Below the pieces are notes generated by a model. The model had not been told where the DNA came from. It was given only the letters and a program-made list of their open reading frames with translations, and did not search any database. A program made the position numbers and the translations under genes. This document shows, piece after piece, positions 6,789 to 12,688 of a stretch of DNA of 12,688 nucleotides. The number at the start of each line of letters is the position of its first letter. The first letter of the stretch is position 1. Source of the stretch: Clostridium sp. CAG:557 (GTDB lineage: Bacteria; Bacillota; Clostridia; Oscillospirales; Acutalibacteraceae); assembly GCA_000435275.1 (NCBI GenBank), contig FR883896.1:47385-60072 (forward strand), read 5' to 3'.

Positions 6789-7670
6789 ATGAAACAAACC
6801 ATATATGTTGACGTTCTTATATCCGTAAACCTTTTTATAAATTATTTTTTACTTTTGTCTGTAGCCCAAATTTTAAACTTGAAGACGATAAAAAAAAGAT
6901 TGATATTAAGTGCATTTGTTGGAGCGATGTATTCATTAATAATTTTATTGCCGCCGATGAATGGTATTTTTTCGTTGGCTATTAAGTTGTTTATGTCTGC
7001 CTCGATAGTTGTTCTAGCATTTAAGTGGGTGAATAGATGGCTATTTTTTAAAATTATCATAACGTTTTATGGTATAAATTTTCTTTTTGGTGGAATTATT
7101 TTCTGCCTTTGGTATTTTGTTATGCCAAATGCCATTTTTGTAAATAACAACATGATATACCTAAATTTATCACCGTTATTTTTGGTTGTAGCAACATTTT
7201 TGGCTTATTTAGCAATACGTTTAATGAACAAAATTACTGGCCGTCAAAACCATTTGAATTTAGACTACGATATATTAGTAAAATTTAATGAAAAAACTTT
7301 GATATTAAAAGCAAAAGTTGATACGGGAAATACTCTTAGAGAGCCATTTTCTGGATTGCCAGTGATTGTTGCGCAATATAAATTTATTGAAAATATGGTG
7401 CCACAACCAATAAAAGAATATTTTTGTGCATTAAATAAAAGCGATTCAGATAAAGACTTTTTATACAACACGCAAAAGTTTAAAAATTTTAGGTTGATTC
7501 CATATAAAACTATTTCTGGAACAGGGATTTTACCTGCATTTAAACCTACTTACATAAAAATTTTATCAAAAAATCAGAACATAAAAAAAGAAGCCTACAT
7601 AGCTGTTTGTGGTGAAAAAGTATTTAATGAAGAGTTTCAAGCGCTAATTAATTATGAACTTATAGAGTAA
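6789..7670 (+). CDS. spoIIGA: SpoIIGA, sigma-E processing peptidase
   Basis: Sporulation-specific membrane aspartyl protease that cleaves the pro-sequence of sigma-E, in response to forespore signalling through SpoIIR in model species. The 293-residue protein (309 in Bacillus subtilis) begins MKQTIYVDVLISVNLFINYF; residues about 5-145 form roughly five membrane segments, and the rest is the cytosolic protease domain. The active-site motif VDTGN is at 177-181 (catalytic D178), followed by LREPFSGLPVIV; the end has the family's AVCGEKVFNEEFQALIN. The ATG at 6789 is chosen because TAAGGAGG (6776-6783) stands 5 nt before it; a GTG at 6720 in the same frame lies in the promoter candidate and lacks a ribosome binding site. 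It is 14 nt upstream of sigE, its substrate gene, the standard arrangement. Confidence 0.96.
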   Translation: MKQTIYVDVLISVNLFINYFLLLSVAQILNLKTIKKRLILSAFVGAMYSLIILLPPMNGIFSLAIKLFMSASIVVLAFKWVNRWLFFKIIITFYGINFLFGGIIFCLWYFVMPNAIFVNNNMIYLNLSPLFLVVATFLAYLAIRLMNKITGRQNHLNLDYDILVKFNEKTLILKAKVDTGNTLREPFSGLPVIVAQYKFIENMVPQPIKEYFCALNKSDSDKDFLYNTQKFKNFRLIPYKTISGTGILPAFKPTYIKILSKNQNIKKEAYIAVCGEKVFNEEFQALINYELIE

Positions 7671-7684
7671 AAGGAGCTTTAAAT

Positions 7685-8407
7685 ATGAGAGGCTATTATA
7701 TTTGGGGTAAGGTTAAGTTTTATATATTCAATTTTTTAAAAAAACTAAATTTAATCAAAGAAATACACTATATAAATGGTTCTGAAACTTTGCCACCACC
7801 TTTGACAAAAGCCCAAGAAGCCAAAATTATGAATGATATAAGAAATGGTGTAATTGGAGCAAGAGAACCTTTAATAACTCATAATTTAAGATTGGTGGTT
7901 TATATTGCAAAAAAGTTCGATGCTACTAGTGCAAATGTAGAAGATTTAGTTTCTATTGGCACTATTGGTCTTATTAAAGCAGTTAACACATTTTGTCCTG
8001 ACAAAAATATAAAACTTGCAACTTATGCTTCAAGATGTATAGAAAATGAAATTTTAATGTATCTTAGGAAAGTTTCTCAGGTGAAAAATGAAATTTCTAT
8101 TGATGAACCGTTAAATATAGATTGGGACGGAAATGAATTACTTTTATCTGACATTTTGGGTAGTGAACAGGATATTGTAAATAAAAGAATCGAGCAAGAA
8201 GCAGAATGTCAGGTCTTACTTAATGCTGTGTCAAAATTGTCCAGCAGAGAGCGTAACATTATGGAGCTAAGATTCGGTCTTTCTGGGAATCAAGAGCACA
8301 CTCAAAAGGAAGTTGCCGACTTTTTGGGTATTTCTCAGTCGTATATCTCTAGATTAGAAAAAAGAATAATTGAACGTCTGAAAAGAGACCTTGAACGTGT
8401 TTGCTAA
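7685..8407 (+). CDS. sigE: RNA polymerase sporulation sigma factor E, pro-form
   Basis: Mother-cell-specific sigma factor of early sporulation, made as inactive pro-sigma-E and activated by SpoIIGA. The 240-residue protein (239 in Bacillus subtilis) starts with a hydrophobic/basic pro-sequence (MRGYYIWGKVKFYIFNFLKKLNLIKEIH in outline, residues 1-28) before YINGSETLPPPL, which aligns with the mature start known in Bacillus, so cleavage near H28/Y29 is inferred. Sigma region 2 covers about 66-130, with SIGTIGLIKAVNTF and the -10-reading helix LATYASRCIENEILMYLR (111-128); EPLNIDWDGNELLLSD (141-156) is the typical sigma-E linker; the region 4.2 helix-turn-helix is TQKEVADFLGISQSYISRLE (206-225). 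AAGGAG (7671-7676) follows the spoIIGA stop, 8 nt before the ATG. The forespore gene sigG, a frequent third member, does not follow. Confidence 0.97.
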   Translation: MRGYYIWGKVKFYIFNFLKKLNLIKEIHYINGSETLPPPLTKAQEAKIMNDIRNGVIGAREPLITHNLRLVVYIAKKFDATSANVEDLVSIGTIGLIKAVNTFCPDKNIKLATYASRCIENEILMYLRKVSQVKNEISIDEPLNIDWDGNELLLSDILGSEQDIVNKRIEQEAECQVLLNAVSKLSSRERNIMELRFGLSGNQEHTQKEVADFLGISQSYISRLEKRIIERLKRDLERVC

Positions 8408-8436
8408 AAGTTTATCAAAAAGAGCATCTAAATTAT

Positions 8437-8513
8437 TGGCGTTCCCGAGGTGATTTGAACACCCGACCTACCGCTTAGGAGGCGGTCGCTCTATCCAGCT
8501 GAGCTACGGAAAC
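8437..8513 (-). tRNA. tRNA-Arg (anticodon CCU)
   Basis: Read on the minus strand, the 77-nt gene folds as a full cloverleaf: acceptor GTTTCCG with CGGGAAC (one U-G pair), D stem GCTC/GAGC, anticodon stem ACCGC/GCGGT with loop CTCCTAA, T stem GGGTG/CACCT (terminal G-U) with loop TTCAAAT, discriminator G and an encoded CCA (8437-8439). The anticodon CCU occupies 8477-8479 and reads the arginine codon AGG. It is the only gene on the minus strand, convergent with sigE and divergent from rpmE. No clear terminator is visible beyond its 3' end. Confidence 0.96.
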
Positions 8514-8523
8514 ATTTTTTACA

Positions 8524-8552
8524 ATTTTATCATAATTTTTGCCGAGTGTCAA
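8524..8552 (-). promoter_or_regulatory. Promoter of tRNA-Arg
   Basis: On the minus strand a perfect TTGACA (8547-8552 on the plus strand as TGTCAA) is followed after 17 bp by TAAAAT (8524-8529 as ATTTTA). The expected start near 8517 lies only about four nt before the mature tRNA 5' end, so the primary transcript would need very little 5' trimming by RNase P. Confidence 0.75.
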
Positions 8553-8612
8553 TTATTTTATACATGCTACATGTTTTATGCGTATTTTTTTAATATTTTT
8601 CTCATTTTACCC

Positions 8613-8641
8613 TTGCAATCTTCTTTTTTGTGTGTTATAAT
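8613..8641 (+). promoter_or_regulatory. Promoter of rpmE
   Basis: TTGCAA (8613-8618) lies 17 bp upstream of a perfect TATAAT (8636-8641), with a TG one base before the -10 (8633-8634), an extended -10. The predicted start near 8648 gives a leader of about 34 nt to the rpmE ATG. It is divergent from the tRNA-Arg promoter about 60 bp away. Confidence 0.8.
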
Positions 8642-8681
8642 AAATCTTATTAGTGCAGTTTTTGAGAAAGAGGTGACGAGA

Positions 8682-8888
8682 ATGCGCGAAAATTTACACC
8701 CAAATTATAAAAAAACTACGATTTCTTGTGCGTGCGGAAATGTTATTGAAACTGCTTCGACAAAAGAAAATATAAAAGTGGAAATTTGCTCTAAATGTCA
8801 TCCGTTTTTTACGGGAAAACAAAAACTTGTTGACACTGGCGGCCGTGTGGACAGATTTAAAAGACGTTTTAGTAATAAGAAAGATTAG
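8682..8888 (+). CDS. rpmE: 50S ribosomal protein L31, zinc-binding type (bL31)
   Basis: Small protein of the large ribosomal subunit. The 68-residue product shows the whole family pattern: HPNY near the N terminus, CACGN (C16, C18), STKEN, CSKCHPFFTGKQK (C36, C39) and DTGGRVDRFKRR. The four cysteines make it the zinc-containing C+ form; zinc-free C- paralogues, when present, are usually Zur-controlled, but none is seen here. The ATG at 8682 is preferred over an in-frame ATG at 8571 because AGAGG (8669-8673) is 8 nt before it, the promoter lies between the two, and family members start just before HPxY. It has its own promoter and a following hairpin, so it is probably monocistronic. Confidence 0.97.
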   Translation: MRENLHPNYKKTTISCACGNVIETASTKENIKVEICSKCHPFFTGKQKLVDTGGRVDRFKRRFSNKKD

Positions 8889-8906
8889 TATTTGCTAGAA
8901 AAATTT

Positions 8907-8937
8907 AGCGGTGCAGTGATGCACCGCTTATCGTTTT
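8907..8937 (+). terminator. Terminator-like hairpin after rpmE
   Basis: A perfect 9-bp stem AGCGGTGCA (8907-8915) / TGCACCGCT (8920-8928) with loop GTGA starts 18 nt after the rpmE stop. The following TATCGTTTT is a poor T tract, so it may terminate weakly or act as a 3' stabilising hairpin. Confidence 0.65.
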
Positions 8938-9018
8938 ACATATATTTAGTGTGTATATTTTATGTTATTTGATTAAAAAGTTGAGAATGTTACTACAGTT
9001 TAAAGGAGATTTTGCACT

Positions 9019-9642
9019 ATGCCGGACTCTTATTTAACCGTAGAAAAAGATGCTGTTTATGAATTAGTTGAAAAAAAATCTAAATTTATTGCTTATGTTA
9101 AGCCTATTATTTCGGAAAAGGATGCTTTAAGTTTTGTAAATAACATAAAGTCTAAACATTGGAATGCCCGCCATAACGTTTACGCTTATGTTGTTAATGA
9201 AAATAATATCTCGAGATATTCTGATGATGGAGAACCTCATGGAACAGCCGGGTTGCCGGTTTTGGATGTGATTAAAAAGAATGATTTAAAAGATATTGCA
9301 GTAGTTGTGACAAGGTATTTTGGTGGAATTTTACTTGGTACGGGAGGGCTTGTTCGAGCATATTCTCAGGCCACAACGATGGCTCTAAACTGCGCTAAGA
9401 TAATAAAAATGTATCTTTGCTATGATTGTAATGTATTTTGCGATTATAATCAATATGGGAGGTTATTGGGTATTATCAATGAATGCGGTGGAGTTGTTGA
9501 TGACTCAATTTTTTCTCAAAGGATAAGTGTGTTTTTTCACTTAAAAAAGGAAAATTTTTTGAGTTTATCAAAAAAAGTTATGGAATTTTCTTCTGGAACA
9601 TTATGTTGTAATATTTTGAGAGAAAATTTTTATGGTTTATGA
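9019..9642 (+). CDS. yigZ: YigZ / IMPACT family protein
   Basis: Conserved cytoplasmic protein of the YigZ/UPF0029 family (207 aa), related to the N-terminal domain of eukaryotic IMPACT; its bacterial role is not firmly established. The family core is obvious: KKSKFIAYV (19-27), the ARHNVYAYV segment (50-58), YSDDGEPHGTAGLPVL (67-82) and RYFGGILLGTGGLVRAY (99-115). The remainder, about 135-207, corresponds to the C-terminal ferredoxin-like DUF1949 domain. AAAGGAG (9002-9008) lies 10 nt before the ATG. The 130-nt gap upstream holds the rpmE hairpin and then only AT-rich sequence; TTTACA (8935-8940) with TTTTAT (8958-8963) is a weak promoter possibility. No terminator hairpin follows, so it may be transcribed into dnaG, although nothing links the two functions. 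Confidence 0.92.
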   Translation: MPDSYLTVEKDAVYELVEKKSKFIAYVKPIISEKDALSFVNNIKSKHWNARHNVYAYVVNENNISRYSDDGEPHGTAGLPVLDVIKKNDLKDIAVVVTRYFGGILLGTGGLVRAYSQATTMALNCAKIIKMYLCYDCNVFCDYNQYGRLLGIINECGGVVDDSIFSQRISVFFHLKKENFLSLSKKVMEFSSGTLCCNILRENFYGL

Positions 9643-9742
9643 TTTTTTTTTAGAATAGGTTGCCTTATGAAGCAAAATTATTTTTTGAAAATTGCTTTAC
9701 AATCTGAAATTTGTTTGTTTATTTTATGACGGAGGTTTTTTT

Positions 9743-11512
9743 ATGCCGTTGCCTGAGGGCTTTATAGAAGAAATAAAGTTTAAAAATGATATCACTGATG
9801 TAATTTCTTCCTATGTCAATTTAAAACGGCGAGGCAGGAATTTTGTAGGACTTTGCCCTTTTCATGGCGAAAAAACTCCTTCTTTTAACGTTTATCCACA
9901 GAGTAATTCTTTTTATTGTTTCGGTTGCGGTGTCGGTGGCGATATTATTACTTTTGTTGAGAAAATTGAAAATTTGGATTATTTTGAAGCAGTTAAATTT
10001 TTGGCACAAAAAGCTGGAATTCAGATGCCAGAAAACAATAAAAGAGAACAGGAAATTTCAAATATTAAAATGCGCATTTTCGAGATTAATCGTGAATCAG
10101 CTCGTTTTTTTCATGAAAATTTGTACTCTGAAAAGGGTAAGGTTGCACTTGAATATTTGCGTAAAAGGGGTCTTTCTGACAGGATAATTAAAAAATTTGG
10201 CTTGGGGTATTCGCCAAATTCACGTTATGAACTTATTAATCATTTGAAGGCAAAGGGTTTTAAGTATGAGGAGATGGTGAATGCAAATTTGGCGTACGTA
10301 AAGGGAAATTCTTATGTTTCTGCAAGATTTTTTGACAGAGTTATGTTCCCAATTATTGATTTGCGCGGCAATGTTATTGCTTTTGGTGGCAGAATTATGT
10401 CTGACCAAAAGCCTAAATATTTAAATACTTCGGACACTTTAGCATTTAAAAAAAGTCTAAATTTATTTTCTCTTAATTTTGCGAAGGCTGAAAACAATGA
10501 ATTTTTGATTTTGGTTGAGGGCTACATGGATGTAATTGCGCTATTTCAGGCTGGTTTTAAAAATGCTGTTGCGACTTTGGGTACGGCTTTGACTACAGAA
10601 CAAGCCGGGATTATGTCTAGGTACGCAAAAGAAGTTGTGATATGCTATGACTCAGACGAGGCTGGACAAAAGGCTGCTTCCCGTGCAATTGAACTTTTGA
10701 GGCCAACCGGTGTACTTATAAAGGTTATTTCTGTGCCGGATGGAAAAGACCCTGATGAATTCATTCGCACTTATGGAAATGATGGTGCAATTCGTTTCGC
10801 TCAGTTAATTAAAAATTCTGGGAATGACATTGAATATAGATTGCAAAAGGTTGCACGTAATTATAATTTGAATGAATCTGATGGAAAAATCGCTTATTTA
10901 AAGGATGCTGTTAAGATTTTGGCATCGCTGGACGATTTGATTGAACAGGAAATTTATGCAGGTAAATTAAGCGAAAAACTTAATGTTGCGAAAGATTCTA
11001 TAATGCGACAGGTTGAAAAGGAGAAGCGAAAAAGAAGAAAAATTAATGATAAAAAACAATTTTTGCAGGTACAACAAAATTTGTCTGCCAAGAATGACAA
11101 ATTAAATGTGGAGAAATTTGATAATTTGCGGGCTGCCACCGCAGAAGAGGCAATTATTGCTTATATTATTAATAATCCTGAATCAGATAGAGAAATATTT
11201 TCTAGGCTTTCAGGCGATGATTTTTGTACGAGCTTTAATCGAAAAATTTATTCAGTTTTACAAAATAGGTTTAATTGTGGAAAACAATTTAGCCTTACTG
11301 ATTTGACTCAGGATTTTTCTCGTGAGGAAGTTTCGGCAATAGCGGCAATGCTAGCCAAGGAAGCGGAAAGAATGTCTTCTAAAGAGGCCGTTCTTGAATA
11401 TGTGAACGTACTTTTGTTTGAAAGTGAAAAACTGGATAAAGATAAAATAGCTTCGGCGGATGACAAAGAAATTATGGAATATATGAAATTGCTTAGGGAA
11501 CACAAAAAATAG
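9743..11512 (+). CDS. dnaG: DNA primase
   Basis: Synthesises RNA primers at the replication fork in partnership with the replicative helicase. The 589-residue protein has the three standard parts: the N-terminal CHC2 zinc domain with C38, H41, C59 and C62 (CPFHGEKTPSF and FYCFGCGVGGD); the central polymerase/Toprim region with YLNTSDT (226-232), the metal-binding glutamate in LVEGYMDV (E259) and CYDSDEAGQK (D303, D305); and a C-terminal helicase-binding region from about 440, beginning in a Lys/Arg-rich linker. The ATG at 9743 is chosen because GGAGG (9731-9735) is 7 nt upstream and MPLPEGFIEEIK matches the family start; an in-frame upstream ATG at 9692 adds 17 atypical residues. It is followed after 12 nt by rpoD, as in the classical macromolecular synthesis operon, but rpsU is not directly upstream. 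Confidence 0.97.
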   Translation: MPLPEGFIEEIKFKNDITDVISSYVNLKRRGRNFVGLCPFHGEKTPSFNVYPQSNSFYCFGCGVGGDIITFVEKIENLDYFEAVKFLAQKAGIQMPENNKREQEISNIKMRIFEINRESARFFHENLYSEKGKVALEYLRKRGLSDRIIKKFGLGYSPNSRYELINHLKAKGFKYEEMVNANLAYVKGNSYVSARFFDRVMFPIIDLRGNVIAFGGRIMSDQKPKYLNTSDTLAFKKSLNLFSLNFAKAENNEFLILVEGYMDVIALFQAGFKNAVATLGTALTTEQAGIMSRYAKEVVICYDSDEAGQKAASRAIELLRPTGVLIKVISVPDGKDPDEFIRTYGNDGAIRFAQLIKNSGNDIEYRLQKVARNYNLNESDGKIAYLKDAVKILASLDDLIEQEIYAGKLSEKLNVAKDSIMRQVEKEKRKRRKINDKKQFLQVQQNLSAKNDKLNVEKFDNLRAATAEEAIIAYIINNPESDREIFSRLSGDDFCTSFNRKIYSVLQNRFNCGKQFSLTDLTQDFSREEVSAIAAMLAKEAERMSSKEAVLEYVNVLLFESEKLDKDKIASADDKEIMEYMKLLREHKK

Positions 11513-11524
11513 GGGGAATGTTAA

Positions 11525-12634
11525 ATGAGTTCAACTCCGGTAAAAGATAAAAGTGTTATTATGAAAAATTTGTTCGACACGGCTAAAGCTAAGGGGCGTA
11601 TCAGTACAAAAGAAATTCTTGATGCTATGGGGGAAATCGATTTTGAGCCAGAGCAATTGGAGAAATTTTATGACGAACTTGAAATTGCTGGTGTCGAAAT
11701 AATTGAAGATTTTAACGATATTAAATCAGAAGATTTGAAATTTACTGAAGAAATGGCTACGGAACATGTTGATGATGTAGATTTCTTAGGTGATTCGGAA
11801 ATTTTGATGGTTGATGACCCGGTAAAAGTATTTTTAAAAGACATAGGCAAGGTTCCTCTTTTAACGTCTGAAGAAGAACTAGATTTAGCTATAAGAGTTT
11901 CGCAGGGAGATATGAAGGCCAGGCGTAAATTAATTGAAGCCAATCTTCGATTAGTTGTGAGCATAGCCAAAAGATATTTGGGCAGAGGGCTACAGTTTTT
12001 GGACTTAATTCAAGAGGGAAATTTGGGGCTTATTAAGGCTGTTGAAAAATTTGATCACACAAAAGGCTTTAAATTTTCAACTTATGCGACTTGGTGGATC
12101 CGCCAAGCAATTACTCGTGCTATTTCTGACCAGGCTAGAACTATTAGAATTCCGGTGCATATGGTTGAAAGTATTAATAAAGTAAAAAAGGCACAAAGCT
12201 TATTGCTCCATGTTAATGGCCATGAACCTACAGCGGAGGAAATTGCAGAGCATTTGAATATGCCTTTTGAAAAAGTTAAGGAAATTATGCGAGTGGCGCA
12301 GGAACCAATGTCTTTGGAAACACCTATTGGTGAAGAAGAAGACAGCCATTTGGGAGATTTTATTCCAGATGATGATGCTTTGGCGCCTGCTGATGCGGCT
12401 TCTCATACTTTGCTTAAAGAACAGCTGTCTAAAGTGCTTTATACTTTAACGCCTAGAGAAGAAAAAGTTTTAAGACTGCGTTTTGGCCTTGAAGATGGGC
12501 GTGCTCGAACATTGGAGGAAGTTGGTAAAGTTTTTAATGTCACCAGAGAACGTATTCGCCAAATAGAGGCTAAAGCGCTTAGAAAATTACGCCACCCAAG
12601 CAGAAGTAAAAAGTTAAAAGACTTTCTTGACTGA
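11525..12634 (+). CDS. rpoD: Primary sigma factor RpoD / SigA (sigma-70 type)
   Basis: Housekeeping sigma factor that directs RNA polymerase to -35/-10 promoters such as those of rpsU and rpmE here. The 369-residue length matches Gram-positive SigA (371 in Bacillus subtilis). Residues about 10-95 form a short acidic region 1.1; DPVKVFLKDIG (98-108) is region 1.2; LIEANLRLVVSIAKRYLGRG (136-155) and FLDLIQEGNLGLIKAVEKF (158-176) are regions 2.1-2.2; FKFSTYATWWIRQAITRAI (182-200) is the -10 melting and recognition helix; region 3 covers about 208-290; TLEEVGKVFNVTRERIRQIE (329-348) is the region 4.2 helix-turn-helix, followed by the typical ALRKLRHPSR end. A purine-rich AGGGGGAA stretch precedes the ATG. 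It is separated from dnaG by 12 nt and almost certainly co-transcribed. The 54 nt after the stop show no gene or hairpin that I can support. Confidence 0.98.
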   Translation: MSSTPVKDKSVIMKNLFDTAKAKGRISTKEILDAMGEIDFEPEQLEKFYDELEIAGVEIIEDFNDIKSEDLKFTEEMATEHVDDVDFLGDSEILMVDDPVKVFLKDIGKVPLLTSEEELDLAIRVSQGDMKARRKLIEANLRLVVSIAKRYLGRGLQFLDLIQEGNLGLIKAVEKFDHTKGFKFSTYATWWIRQAITRAISDQARTIRIPVHMVESINKVKKAQSLLLHVNGHEPTAEEIAEHLNMPFEKVKEIMRVAQEPMSLETPIGEEEDSHLGDFIPDDDALAPADAASHTLLKEQLSKVLYTLTPREEKVLRLRFGLEDGRARTLEEVGKVFNVTRERIRQIEAKALRKLRHPSRSKKLKDFLD

Positions 12635-12688
12635 TTTAGCTGATACATATAGTTTAAAGCGGTTCAGCCCGGCAGCTCTCATATTAAC

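Noticed and set aside
8437..8513. tRNA gene as an integration site for a mobile element
   Set aside because: No integrase, no repeated tRNA 3' fragment and no change in composition on either side.
8571..8681. 37-residue hydrophobic N-terminal extension of L31
   Set aside because: The rpmE promoter lies within this stretch and L31 never carries such an extension; the ATG at 8682 has a proper ribosome binding site.
9726..9767. Short leader-peptide-like frame (13 codons) overlapping the dnaG start
   Set aside because: It has no ribosome binding site of its own and contains the dnaG site, so it is most likely chance.
9864..10187. 107-codon open frame on the plus strand inside dnaG
   Set aside because: It overlaps dnaG in another frame, its translation has no recognisable domain and is Lys/Leu/Ile-rich as expected for an out-of-frame AT-rich gene, while the dnaG frame carries intact zinc and Toprim motifs.
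11668..11970. 100-codon minus-strand open frame opposite rpoD
   Set aside because: Its Ser-rich, low-complexity product is the complement of the acidic region 1.1 to 2.1 coding sequence; no ribosome binding site or known motif supports it.
1..12688. CRISPR array, insertion sequence, prophage, defence or toxin-antitoxin system
   Set aside because: No regular direct repeats, transposase, phage or defence-type gene could be seen; nearly every base outside short intergenic gaps belongs to a recognisable core gene.

Overview
The window looks like an ordinary core-genome segment from an AT-rich, endospore-forming Gram-positive bacterium, most likely class Clostridia (possibly the Oscillospirales/Ruminococcus side, which is a guess). 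The evidence is a spoIIGA-sigE pair, which is specific to endospore formers; a Bacillus/Clostridium-type primary sigma factor (369 aa with a short region 1.1); a YqeG-family phosphatase; strong AGGAGG-type ribosome binding sites; and AT-rich codon use. Base composition and codon style look uniform from end to end, with no insertion sequence, integrase, phage gene or CRISPR array.

Layout. Positions 1-2048 hold the 3' part of leuS (leucyl-tRNA synthetase; its start lies outside the window). A good sigma-A-type promoter (2069-2098) then drives rpsU (S21), followed by an intrinsic terminator (2345-2369). Immediately behind it comes a tight same-strand cluster: yqeG-like HAD phosphatase, aroQ (type II dehydroquinase), an Xaa-Pro peptidase, an AI-2E-family membrane protein and a mannose-1-phosphate guanylyltransferase, ended by a strong terminator (6662-6696). 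Next is the sporulation operon spoIIGA-sigE (6789-8407), then a tRNA-Arg(CCU) gene on the minus strand with its own promoter, divergent from rpmE (zinc-type L31) with a perfect extended -10 promoter. The last block is a YigZ/IMPACT-family protein, dnaG (primase) and the primary sigma factor gene rpoD/sigA.

How the genes work together. Most products serve translation (LeuRS, S21, L31, tRNA-Arg), replication (DnaG) and transcription (RpoD). spoIIGA and sigE form one functional unit: SpoIIGA is the membrane aspartyl protease that removes the pro-sequence of sigma-E in the mother cell during sporulation. The classical rpsU-dnaG-rpoD 'macromolecular synthesis' set is present but split: rpsU lies about 7.4 kb upstream as an independently promoted gene, while dnaG and rpoD remain 12 nt apart.

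I found no convincing undescribed system. The observations most worth checking are regulatory: a structured, anti-Shine-Dalgarno-like rpsU leader; a terminator placed so that yqeG and the genes behind it depend on read-through or on an unseen promoter; a wide-spaced promoter candidate upstream of spoIIGA; and gene-order departures (no sigG after sigE, no efp after the peptidase gene).
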